Shown: positions 26,457 to 34,070 of the stretch, piece by piece
How the letters are laid out: every line of letters starts with the position of its first letter
Numbering within the stretch: position 1 is the first letter of the stretch
From: Bacillota bacterium
GTDB taxonomy: Bacteria > Bacillota > Clostridia > Peptostreptococcales > Anaerovoracaceae
Length of the DNA: 64,000 nt
Direction of reading: 5' to 3'
Assembly: GCA_017431785.1 (NCBI GenBank)
Contig: JAFRKJ010000071.1
Coordinates: forward strand, 62,001 to 126,000
Notes under the pieces: model-generated
Seen by the model: only the letters and a program-made list of their open reading frames with translations
Told to the model about the DNA's origin: nothing
Databases searched by the model: none
Program-made: the position numbers and the translations under genes

Positions 26457-27401
26457 CTATCCGTGCAGATCGTGCCTAACCAGGGCATCGTAATAGCTGT
26501 TGATTGTCAGCGGCGCATTGTACAGTGCCGTCAGCAAATATTGCCGGATATTACGCACTCTGGTTGTCGTTTCATCCAAACTCTCCAGTACATAGCGGAT
26601 ATGCCCGTCATTAAGACTCATCAGCCGTGCTCTGACTTCAGCAGTTGTCCTCTCGTCACCCGAGATTCGGACTGTGTCTCGCTTCGTGCTGCAGACTTCA
26701 GCCAGAAGATCTTTTATTTCTTCCAGCTGATCCGTCTTCAGCGGAAAGTCGATCTTCAGCGCGTCCATTGATAGAGCTTTCTCAAAATATTCAAGATATC
26801 CCTCTCTATCCATCTCATCCAATCCCGGATTCTGATCCCGGCTTATCGCTGATCCTGTATCCGGATAGTCCGGTGGATAAGATTCGATAAGATCAGTCTC
26901 ATTCTTTTCAGTTTTATTGATATCAGTCTTATTCGTGTGTCCTTTCGACATGTCATGACATGTGCTTTCGACATCTCCAGAGATGTCCTTTTGACACTTC
27001 AAGACGTGTCGTTTCGACATGTCTTCCGTAATACATTTGTGGACATAGATCCGGTCCGGTCTTCCCATGCCCTGCCTCACGCGACTGATCAAACCGATGC
27101 CTTTCCTGTCATCCAACTCTGCCAGAAGCTGCCCCGCTTTCTTATTGCCGCAGGCCAGAGCTTCCATGATGCTTCCGACAGTGAAGAAGATATATACACG
27201 GCCTTCCTCATCCATCCAGTCATTACGTACTGACAGCTGCATGCGATCCAGAAGCAGCCCATAGAGCAACCTTGCATCCGTGGACAGCGTCTTGAATTCC
27301 GGCTCGGAAAACAGTACCTTCGGCACACGGTAAAAGGTGTAGCTCTCAGCTTCATAGCCATAGTGATATGGGAAAGCAGGACGTCCTCGTTCAGTAGGCA
27401 T
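26457..27401 (-). CDS. RepA_N-like replication initiator
   Basis: A 314-residue initiator with an N-terminal RepA_N winged-helix domain (about 15-130, including FYRVPKVLFSEPEFKTLSTD and ALACGNKKAGQLL). A variable linker at about 115-175 separates it from a C-terminal DUF6017-like helical domain (VRNIRQYLLTALYNAPLTI). In RepA_N plasmids the origin lies inside the rep gene. Here the linker DNA holds four tandem 23-bp repeats, matching that arrangement. GGAGG lies 6 nt before the ATG. It probably allows the excised element to replicate autonomously. Confidence 0.87.
   Translation of the reverse strand: MPTERGRPAFPYHYGYEAESYTFYRVPKVLFSEPEFKTLSTDARLLYGLLLDRMQLSVRNDWMDEEGRVYIFFTVGSIMEALACGNKKAGQLLAELDDRKGIGLISRVRQGMGRPDRIYVHKCITEDMSKRHVLKCQKDISGDVESTCHDMSKGHTNKTDINKTEKNETDLIESYPPDYPDTGSAISRDQNPGLDEMDREGYLEYFEKALSMDALKIDFPLKTDQLEEIKDLLAEVCSTKRDTVRISGDERTTAEVRARLMSLNDGHIRYVLESLDETTTRVRNIRQYLLTALYNAPLTINSYYDALVRHDLHG
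26942..27033 (+). repeat. Four tandem 23-bp iterons inside the rep gene (putative origin)
   Basis: Units start at 26942, 26965, 26988 and 27011. Each begins C/GTTTYGACA and carries an internal palindrome, for example GACATGTCATGACATGT in unit 1 and GACATCTCCAGAGATGTC in unit 2. Unit 4 is degenerate in its second half. The 23-bp period is not a multiple of three, so the repeat is not visible in the protein and must be kept at DNA level. The position, between the two Rep domains, is where RepA_N origins are known to lie. Confidence 0.75.
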
Positions 27402-27495
27402 GTCTTACCTCCATTTTGGGATGCACGAAACCAGACCTCCGGGATCTGAATGATCCGGATCCCTGGGCCTTCGCGGTTTCGCTATTTTAATCACT

Positions 27496-27513
27496 ATCTG
27501 CATTTCTGCAGAT
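27496..27513 (-). terminator. Hairpin between adhesin and rep genes
   Basis: On the minus strand ATCTGCA, loop GAAA, TGCAGAT: a perfect 7-bp stem with a stable tetraloop just after the adhesin stop. It is followed by an AT-rich but not T-only stretch. It may be a weak terminator that reduces read-through from the adhesin into rep. The 128-bp gap also holds a GGATC-rich inverted repeat at about 27440-27465. Confidence 0.4.
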
Positions 27514-27529
27514 GCTGAGGGGGAACGTA

Positions 27530-30500
27530 TTATTCACACCTGCGTAGTAGAAGCACACTGCCTCCGGTCAGCAGTACTCCTGCAGCCATAAGCCCGAGCC
27601 AAATCCATGGATTTCGGTCATCGCCAGTCTTCGGAGTACCTGTAGAAGTACCAGGTGTAGGTGTCTTCTTCGGAGTTTCCTTCGGTGTATCTTTCGGCTT
27701 CTTGGTGATCTTCACCGTCTGGCCTTTATCGTTGATATCCTTATGCTCAGCTACTACAGTTGACGTTATCTTTTCCTGATCAGCATCTTCCTTGTAATCC
27801 TCCAGCCTGTATGCGGTCTCAAAAGCTACCAGTTCCTTGCCTTCAAGATTGCTGGTATCCACTACAAAGGTGACTTTAACTGTCCCATCCGGCTCCTTTG
27901 GTTGGAATGGTTCGCTAGTCACTTCAACAGGCTTGCCGTTCTCTACCAGTGGATCCTTGGTATCCTTCACCATGAGTGTTCCGGTGAACCTGTACCACTT
28001 GGACGGATCCAGCGCCTTATATGCGATGGTGTCAATCAGAACAGTCTTGTCTGATGCAACAACACTCTTATTGCCTTTATCGTCAGCAAGTGTTGTCCCT
28101 ATCTCTGGCTTCTGTACAGGTGTCTGGGCTACGTCTTCCTTAGGCTCTAATGTGCCCGGCTCATCAGGGTTCTCAGGATTCGGATAAGTCACATTTTCAC
28201 AGTAGGCTGTGTTCCAGTAACCATCCTTATCGTCAGTCTTATTCTTCTGATATACCTGATTGGTATCCTTGCCCTGATCATCAAGAGAGTCAGAGTCGGC
28301 AGCTGCTGCAGCCAGATATTCCTTCGCCTCATCTTTGATAACAGCTGTATATGTCACAACAGCTGTCTCGCCAGGATTCAGCGTAATATTAGCGATCTGC
28401 TTTGACTCTTCGGCCTCTTCTGTATCTTCAGTGGCCCCATCATCTGCTACCTGATCATCTGTGCCAGCCTTATCTACATCATCCGTGGTCTCATTATCAG
28501 AAGCCTGAGCCACATCAGTAGATCCGTCCGATCCAGCGTCGGAAGCTCTTTCCTGATCAGAATCGCTGTCAGCGTCAGTGCGATCAGAAGCGCTGTCGCT
28601 ATCATCAGCTGTTTTCTCTTGATCCTGAACCGCCTCGGTATCCGTATTTTCATTATCTGCAGCCTCCGCATTCTCATCAGTTTCGCTTATATAGTCGGCC
28701 TTATTATTCCAATTCCCTTCACCGCTGAACTTCACATCCTTAAGCTGTGGCTCTGTGAAGTATTCCGCATTCTGGGTGAACTGATCTGACACGTCCATTG
28801 TCAGGACGATATTTCCGGTATTCTCCACATGGACTTCGTATTCGACTTCATCCTGTGCAAAGAATCCGAACTTATCACCTTTGGACGGTGCCTTGGTGGT
28901 TCTGATCTTATACATTTCATATTTCGGATCCGGCTTTTCCCAGGTTACAGTCTGGCCTTCGTCCTCGATGTCTTCGTGCTTGGCAACGATATGTCCGTCA
29001 CTTCCGAATACCTGCTCGTACACGACGGTGTCCTTGCTGTACATATTGCTGCCATCGAAAGTGAAGGTGACTTTGACCTTGCCGTTGGATCCTCTGGCTG
29101 TAAACTCCTGCTCTGCAGTGATCTCGTTGCCAGTAGCGTCTTTCATGACCTCGCCAGTCGCTTTATCGATCAGTCTGCCCTTAGCAGTGTAGTCTTCGCC
29201 TTTCTTCAGGCCAGTATATTCGATGATATCGATCAGTGTAATCTCCTTCTGCGGAGTAATATCTGCATTCTTGCCATCGACTGATGCTTCTGTACCGATC
29301 TCCGGGATGTCATCCGTGATCGTCTCCAGATCCACAGATCCGTTCTGTGATTTCTCATCCACAGTGAAGAAGAACTTCTGCAGGGTATATCCTTCGTTCT
29401 TTTCACAAGGAAGCTCCTCGATGATATATGAGTCGTATGGCAACGCTCCGAAATTAGAATTCATGGCAGCTGTGCTTCCGAATTCACCGGTTCCGAACCA
29501 AACGCCCTGTTTGATATCCTCTTTTCTTTCCTGGATATCTGCAGTAGAGATTGACTCTGCTGTCAGAAGATCATCAAACGGATTCTGCTTACGGGCAGTA
29601 TCTGCGTCCTCATCCTCTTCCAGCTTGTCTTTGGTACGGTTATCCTTGGTGGAGAAATAGCCGTTCATATCTGCCACGACTACATGTGTCTCATCATTGG
29701 TGACACTGGTGATCTTGAATGGCACGTATGAGAATCTCTTGGAATCACCATCGCCGATCTTAGTGCCCTGCAGATCAGAGCGATACACATAATCATCGAA
29801 TGTCAGGGCAGCTTCGTTTTCTCCGTCGTCATAGGCGTAGATCGTTCCGTCCTTACGGACTTTGAACAGATGCTCAGTCTTATCCGTCCTCTGATATGTG
29901 TCGTTGGTCTTGGACTCGCGGATCGTATATGTTCCGTATGGCAGGTCATCCACCAACGTCTCAGCGGTATATGCCTTCTTATCTTCGTTCCAATGAACTG
30001 TGATCTTACCTACATCCTGACCGGTTGGGACGCGCTTGATCGTTCCTGCTTCAAACAGTTCTTTCTTCGATTCAAGCTTCTTCCAGTCCACGGTATCGGT
30101 CTTGTTATCCAGGTCCTTGCGAACGACCACGTCTCTTCCGGATACGTTCTTGATGGTCATGACAATGCCGTCAAGATGCGCTCCACCAAGAGCCTCTGGC
30201 TTGGCAAGTTCTTTATCTCTCTTGATGATCTGCACTCCGCCACGCTCTACGGCTTCGCGAACCTTATCCTCTGTCAGATCGATAATGACTCCGTCCTCAC
30301 GGATTTCAAATGCACGTGACCACTTTTCGTTGAGCAGATATCCCTCGGATGGTTTGGCCTCTTTCACAAGGTATGTTCCATACGGCAGGTCATAATCCCC
30401 GGATGTTGCGACACCATTTTTATCAGTTGTGATAACCAGGCATCCCTCACCCACGGCATATTCTTTGCCTTTAACCATGACGGATTCCTTGGACTTGTTG

Positions 30501-32008
30501 TAAACGGTGAACTCAGCGCCTTCCAGCGTTGCATCTCCCTGCGCATATGCTTCATCCAGATCGTTATCGATCTTGGCCAGCTTCACGCCGCCGCGGATGA
30601 TCGTGTCATCATTACTCACTGATTCGTTATACGTTTTGACATGAAGATTATCTGTACCGTCCTCTGTGATCTTGACCTGAATGACCTCATCGTTGACAAG
30701 ATATCCGGTAGGTGCTTCGATCTCCTGGATCACATACAGTCCCAATGGATAGGCTGTCTTTCCATCCTTGTCCTTATACAGCGCCGAACTTGTATAGCCT
30801 TCTGCAAAAGTCGGCTTCTGACCGTCGATCTTGCCATGCCCATCTGTTACGCAGTACCAGACTGCTTTATAGTCATTAGGGACATTCGGATTGCCGGCTG
30901 CTTTCAGGACAGCTTCCTGATTCAGGGTGTATCTGTCGTAGTATCTGATCTCATAGATCGCGCCTTTCAGCGTTGCATCGCCTTCACCGTGATCATGCGG
31001 ATACCCTTCCGGTTTCTTAGTCAGGAGCAGTTCAATCAGATCTGTGATTGGCTCTTCTTTTGCCGTGAAAGTGGTAGTCTCCTCTGATTCGACCTTCACG
31101 GAATAGGTTTCTGTATCTTTGGCGTATCCTGGAGGGGCGGTTGTCTCCTTGACTGTGTACTTGCCTTCCATCAACTCCAGTGTGTTGCTTGTGCCGTCTG
31201 CCTTAAGTGTCAGCTTGCCTGCTGTTTTGCCGTCGGAGTCATAGACTGTATAGACTGCTCCTTCATAGCTGTAGCAACCATTATCTTCAGTGATAGACTT
31301 GCGGTTGCTGACCTTCTTCATGGTCAGATAGCCCGGCGCTTCCAGATATCCGACGACCATGTCCTGTACTCCTGACATAAAACAAATGAAAACCTTGAAA
31401 CTGTCCGGTACGGCATCATCTTTAGAAGAATCCGGCTTCCAAAGAGCATCGCCCAGCTTCTTTGCCTTGGTCCAGACATCTCCGAGATCGGATGCATGTG
31501 TACCGCCCCAGGTTGCCATATCTGATGGCCTACCGGCATACACATATGACAGAGCCAAATGTGCGATACCCCAGTCTTTACTGAAGTTGCCGGTGTAATA
31601 GTTGTCTTTGACATTCTTTACGTTCTGTTCATATCCCGGATATGACGGTGAATAGTAGATGATGTTTCGGAGAGCATTCCACTTTCCTGTATCGTTATCA
31701 TCTGTGACCACCTTATCTACCGTCACTGTACCTGTCCCAGGCGATGCCTTTGCCGGCTGCACGCAGTAGGAATATCTGGTGCCCAGATCATCATTTAGAT
31801 CGCACTTACGGGAATTGCTGTATCCGCCACTTCCGGATCCATAGGTGATCTGTCCACCGTCCCAGACGGTGTACTTGCTTCCCTTCTTACCGCTGAATGC
31901 TGATACATCCTGCGTTACAAGCGGAATCATCGCCGTAAATACCATTAAAAACGCAAGCCCCATTGTTAGCATGCGACTTGCTCTGGTATTAATAAGTTTT
32001 CCTCTCAT
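27530..32008 (-). CDS. Giant VaFE/SpaA-type isopeptide adhesin, sortase-anchored
   Basis: A 1492-residue surface protein. A signal peptide (MLTMGLAFLMVFTAMIPLV) is followed by a Cys-containing N-terminal domain with YCVQPAK that may be thioester-forming. A series of SpaA/Cna-B-type repeats comes next (for example EGKYTVKETTAPPGYAKD). Two VaFE-type domains start PEIGTEASVDGK and PEIGTTLADDKG, split by an acidic D/E/S/T-rich stalk of about 90 residues. The tail is TPKTGDDRNPWIWLGL plus RRCE. It probably mediates cell contact during mating or host adhesion. The tail closely resembles that of the Asp-rich protein, so the same sortase B should anchor both. AAGGGGGAA precedes the ATG. Confidence 0.9.
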   Translation of the reverse strand: MRGKLINTRASRMLTMGLAFLMVFTAMIPLVTQDVSAFSGKKGSKYTVWDGGQITYGSGSGGYSNSRKCDLNDDLGTRYSYCVQPAKASPGTGTVTVDKVVTDDNDTGKWNALRNIIYYSPSYPGYEQNVKNVKDNYYTGNFSKDWGIAHLALSYVYAGRPSDMATWGGTHASDLGDVWTKAKKLGDALWKPDSSKDDAVPDSFKVFICFMSGVQDMVVGYLEAPGYLTMKKVSNRKSITEDNGCYSYEGAVYTVYDSDGKTAGKLTLKADGTSNTLELMEGKYTVKETTAPPGYAKDTETYSVKVESEETTTFTAKEEPITDLIELLLTKKPEGYPHDHGEGDATLKGAIYEIRYYDRYTLNQEAVLKAAGNPNVPNDYKAVWYCVTDGHGKIDGQKPTFAEGYTSSALYKDKDGKTAYPLGLYVIQEIEAPTGYLVNDEVIQVKITEDGTDNLHVKTYNESVSNDDTIIRGGVKLAKIDNDLDEAYAQGDATLEGAEFTVYNKSKESVMVKGKEYAVGEGCLVITTDKNGVATSGDYDLPYGTYLVKEAKPSEGYLLNEKWSRAFEIREDGVIIDLTEDKVREAVERGGVQIIKRDKELAKPEALGGAHLDGIVMTIKNVSGRDVVVRKDLDNKTDTVDWKKLESKKELFEAGTIKRVPTGQDVGKITVHWNEDKKAYTAETLVDDLPYGTYTIRESKTNDTYQRTDKTEHLFKVRKDGTIYAYDDGENEAALTFDDYVYRSDLQGTKIGDGDSKRFSYVPFKITSVTNDETHVVVADMNGYFSTKDNRTKDKLEEDEDADTARKQNPFDDLLTAESISTADIQERKEDIKQGVWFGTGEFGSTAAMNSNFGALPYDSYIIEELPCEKNEGYTLQKFFFTVDEKSQNGSVDLETITDDIPEIGTEASVDGKNADITPQKEITLIDIIEYTGLKKGEDYTAKGRLIDKATGEVMKDATGNEITAEQEFTARGSNGKVKVTFTFDGSNMYSKDTVVYEQVFGSDGHIVAKHEDIEDEGQTVTWEKPDPKYEMYKIRTTKAPSKGDKFGFFAQDEVEYEVHVENTGNIVLTMDVSDQFTQNAEYFTEPQLKDVKFSGEGNWNNKADYISETDENAEAADNENTDTEAVQDQEKTADDSDSASDRTDADSDSDQERASDAGSDGSTDVAQASDNETTDDVDKAGTDDQVADDGATEDTEEAEESKQIANITLNPGETAVVTYTAVIKDEAKEYLAAAAADSDSLDDQGKDTNQVYQKNKTDDKDGYWNTAYCENVTYPNPENPDEPGTLEPKEDVAQTPVQKPEIGTTLADDKGNKSVVASDKTVLIDTIAYKALDPSKWYRFTGTLMVKDTKDPLVENGKPVEVTSEPFQPKEPDGTVKVTFVVDTSNLEGKELVAFETAYRLEDYKEDADQEKITSTVVAEHKDINDKGQTVKITKKPKDTPKETPKKTPTPGTSTGTPKTGDDRNPWIWLGLMAAGVLLTGGSVLLLRRCE

Positions 32009-32021
32009 AAAACATTCCCCC

Positions 32022-32180
32022 TTACATAAGCAGCATCGCTACGAACACCGGTGATATAGCAAGCACCATAATTCCCGTCAGTATTAGGCACAGCCTGCCT
32101 GCTGGAACATCTGACAGCCAGACAAGATCACCGTTCTCATCGAAAACGCTTACTGCTTCTTTCTCTGCACTACTTTTCAT
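32022..32180 (-). CDS. Small membrane protein, 52 aa
   Basis: Frame starting MKSSAEKEAVSVFDENGDLV with a hydrophobic C-terminal half (LCLILTGIMVLAISPVFVAM). A strong AAGGAGG lies 9-10 nt before the ATG, and the stop is 13 bp before the adhesin start, so it leads the adhesin-transfer operon. The repeated promoter-like motif, copy B, is about 50 bp upstream. Function unknown; a single-pass protein next to the adhesin might assist its export or control it. Confidence 0.7.
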   Translation of the reverse strand: MKSSAEKEAVSVFDENGDLVWLSDVPAGRLCLILTGIMVLAISPVFVAMLLM

Positions 32181-32228
32181 AAACTTCTAGACCTCCTTCG
32201 ATTATTTAGACTGTAACTGAAATAGCCT

Positions 32229-32270
32229 TCTACTAATTCCAAATGGGAGGCGGAAATATAAAGGGGCTTA
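32229..32270 (-). promoter_or_regulatory. Repeated promoter-like motif, copy B (adhesin/transfer operon)
   Basis: Minus strand: TAAGCCCCTTTAT, 19 nt after the CCCTTTAT box, then AATTAGTAGA. It matches copy C at most positions over about 40 bp. It lies 49 bp upstream of the 52-aa gene and is the best candidate for the main promoter of the transfer operon. Confidence 0.55.
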
Positions 32271-32275
32271 TAGTC

Positions 32276-32331
32276 AAAAATAAAAGGGATGCACCGATAG
32301 ATCTGTTTCCAGAAATACCGATGCATCCCTT
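32276..32331 (-). terminator. Rho-independent terminator after the sigma-like gene
   Basis: On the minus strand AAGGGATGCA pairs with TGCATCCCTT (10 bp). An inner TCTG-GAAA-CAGA hairpin lies within the loop, and TTTTATTTTT follows directly. It lies just past the end of the sigma-like gene and before the copy B promoter, so it separates the two units. Confidence 0.75.
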
Positions 32332-32357
32332 GCATCTCCTCTATTAACTTGTTTATA

Positions 32358-33029
32358 TTATTCCTTTTTCTCTTTCACTCCGAGGGCCTTACGCATTCCG
32401 CGCAACCCGCTCTGCACAAAGTAGTTCAGCAGCTGCGGAGACATATCCAGTCGCTTTGCGATTTCCTTTTTCTTTTCATCACTGCTGAAATACTCGACAA
32501 CTACTCTGCGCTGATCCTCAGTGATCTGACTGAGTGCGAAGTTCACGATTCTGATCGTCTCAAGCAGATCCTGATGTTTTATGACCTGCTCAAGCGGATC
32601 CGGGTCAGGATCCACAAGTCCAAATACAGTCTCAGACACAAAGCCCGCCGGGAAAACGTTCTGATTACCGGAGCTGTTGTTCTGACTGTGAACGATCCTG
32701 TCCTCCGCGAACATCAGCGTTCCAAGAAACCATGGCATCGCCATGATATCCTCATCATAGATGCACATACCCGGCTGTATGATTCCGCTGTACGGATGAT
32801 AGCGATAACAACCATCTACATCATGCAGCCTGAGGACTGTACTTCTCGATCCATTGTCATAAACGACATAGCCGTTCTCGTAGACCAACAGGAAGCTTTT
32901 GTCCTCCGTGATCTTGACTTCTACGATCGCTGCGCCTGATTCACGCAGCGCCGCCGGTGTTGGCAGCTTGACCTTGCCTGTCGGAGGTGCTTCCTCAACC
33001 ATTTGCTGTAACGTTCTGAGCGTCTTCAT
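32358..33029 (-). CDS. Sigma-70 region-4-like regulator
   Basis: A 223-residue protein whose C-terminus (about 165-220, with QRRVVVEYFSSDEKKKEIAK and RLDMSPQLLNYFVQSGLRGM) looks like the HTH of sigma-factor region 4. The first 150 residues hold an unrecognised beta-rich domain (FLLVYENGYVVYDNGS). I see no region 2. The start at 33029 has AAAGGAG at proper distance; the frame also opens at 33071. It has its own copy of the repeated promoter motif upstream and a terminator downstream. It is a natural candidate to recognise that motif, but this is inference. Confidence 0.7.
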   Translation of the reverse strand: MKTLRTLQQMVEEAPPTGKVKLPTPAALRESGAAIVEVKITEDKSFLLVYENGYVVYDNGSRSTVLRLHDVDGCYRYHPYSGIIQPGMCIYDEDIMAMPWFLGTLMFAEDRIVHSQNNSSGNQNVFPAGFVSETVFGLVDPDPDPLEQVIKHQDLLETIRIVNFALSQITEDQRRVVVEYFSSDEKKKEIAKRLDMSPQLLNYFVQSGLRGMRKALGVKEKKE

Positions 33030-33194
33030 CACTCTCGCTCCTTTCCGCTTAATAGCAAACGGATGGAACAAAAGCGCACCGACACCCTATACTTCTTTCT
33101 GAACACATCCGCTATGGTGAAAGCAGATTATTCAGGCCGGTATGACCTATATTTTTGAAATCGCCGTCATAAGTGTCGGACCAGGATAAACTGC

Positions 33195-33235
33195 TCTACT
33201 AACTCCAAACGGGATAGCCAAAAATAAAGGGCTTA
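33195..33235 (-). promoter_or_regulatory. Repeated promoter-like motif, copy C (sigma-like gene)
   Basis: Minus strand: TAAGCCCTTTAT, 19 nt ending TTTGG, then AGTTAGTAGA. It is about 165 bp upstream of the sigma-like gene start. The 423-bp gap 33030-33452 otherwise contains only a small terminator-like hairpin at 33262-33284 and no credible gene. Confidence 0.55.
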
Positions 33236-33261
33236 CGTCGCATTCTATAGTTTTGTCAGAA

Positions 33262-33284
33262 TAAAAAATATGCTAAAGCATATT
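33262..33284 (-). terminator. Probable terminator of the HTH regulator gene
   Basis: On the minus strand AATATGC, loop TTTA, GCATATT, then a run of T. The stem is AT-rich but perfect and the T-run follows directly. It lies about 170 bp past the stop of the HTH regulator and before copy C of the promoter motif. Confidence 0.6.
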
Positions 33285-33452
33285 CCCCAGACCTATCAGT
33301 ATTTATTATTTTCCAATCTCATATCGTACAGTAACGGTTTGCATGCAGATGCCAAGCCTTTTTGGGATCTCCCGAGCCTTTGATAAGGCTGATATGAAAT
33401 ACTATTGTTCCTTTCTTTCTTTTTCTCACTATCTGTTATCTCCTTATATGAA

Positions 33453-33962
33453 TCACCTGTTACTTTGTTTTTGCTTTTTTCGTTCCTTATATCTGGCGCA
33501 GCGTATTGCATTACTGCTGCGATCTTTCAGATTATATACAACATCCTGATATGGCAGATTTACTGAAACAGTCACCGTGCTCACATCAAGATCCTTCGCA
33601 ATCTTTTTTATTGCATCTGAGGCATCCAATCCCCCGCCTCCCTCAGACACAGGTTTCGTATAACCGTAAAACAATTCCGCTATCTGACGACTACGTTCTG
33701 TACTCCAGCAGCCGCCGGTAATCAGGATTTTCCTGATCTTTGATGTTGATAGTTTGATCCCAAGGCCTTCCAATTCTTTTGCAAACGCATTTAAACTCTT
33801 GTGATTTGCTTCTTGTCCCGGAATCCAATCCTCCCCAGGCTCTCTAAACTCGTCACCTGCGGCCGGCGGCCGGCAGTCCTCAATACGGTCATCATAAACA
33901 TCACCGTAAAGATCACATATATATTCGATATACTCCCATGATGGATTCTTTTCTTTTCCCAT
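33453..33962 (-). CDS. HTH-containing regulator of the element
   Basis: A 169-residue protein. The N-terminal half (WEYIEYICDLYGDVYDDR) is unrecognised; the C-terminal half contains an HTH-like segment (DAIKKIAKDLDVSTVTVSVN) and a basic tail (SNAIRCARYKERKKQK). The frame opens at 34025, but that ATG lies inside the predicted -35 box. ATG at 33962 has TGAGG 9 nt upstream and is preferred (33977 also possible). It has its own strong promoter and no operon partner, as expected of a regulator. Its target is unknown; an imperfect palindrome in its own promoter hints at autoregulation. Confidence 0.65.
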   Translation of the reverse strand: MGKEKNPSWEYIEYICDLYGDVYDDRIEDCRPPAAGDEFREPGEDWIPGQEANHKSLNAFAKELEGLGIKLSTSKIRKILITGGCWSTERSRQIAELFYGYTKPVSEGGGGLDASDAIKKIAKDLDVSTVTVSVNLPYQDVVYNLKDRSSNAIRCARYKERKKQKQSNR

Positions 33963-33996
33963 TTTCGTGTTCCTCATGTAAAAGATGCGTATATTA

Positions 33997-34025
33997 ATTG
34001 TATTGTGTCTTTTAACACATGTCAA
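33997..34025 (-). promoter_or_regulatory. Sigma-A-type promoter of the HTH regulator
   Basis: Minus strand TTGACA, 17 nt, TACAAT: a near-consensus vegetative promoter ending about 35 bp before the chosen start. The spacer itself contains TGTGT and ACACA as an inverted repeat around TAAAAG, a possible operator. Confidence 0.7.
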
Positions 34026-34070
34026 TTAACACTTATTAAGTAAAAATGAGCACCGTTGCCTACGCTACGC

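Larger units (their letters stand above)
67..33962. mobile_element. Integrative conjugative element, Tn1549-like organisation
   Basis: The stretch carries, in colinear order, every module of a Firmicutes ICE: site-specific recombinase, relaxase with accessory MobC, VirD4, VirB4, VirB6, PrgI, Maff2, PcfB, a RepA_N-like initiator, topoisomerase III, sortase B and cell-wall hydrolases. The order matches the Tn1549/CTn family, except that mobility uses a large serine recombinase. The limits given are the outermost genes assigned to the element. I could not identify the terminal attachment repeats, so the left end may lie outside the window and the right end may lie anywhere between the HTH regulator and the capsule locus. 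Confidence 0.85.

Noticed and set aside
26942-27033. CRISPR-like repeat array
   Set aside because: Units are directly adjacent without spacers and lie in the rep gene; they are iterons.
33296-33511. 71-codon minus-strand frame overlapping the end of the HTH regulator
   Set aside because: No good ribosome site, biased composition, and the overlap is explained by the regulator frame.
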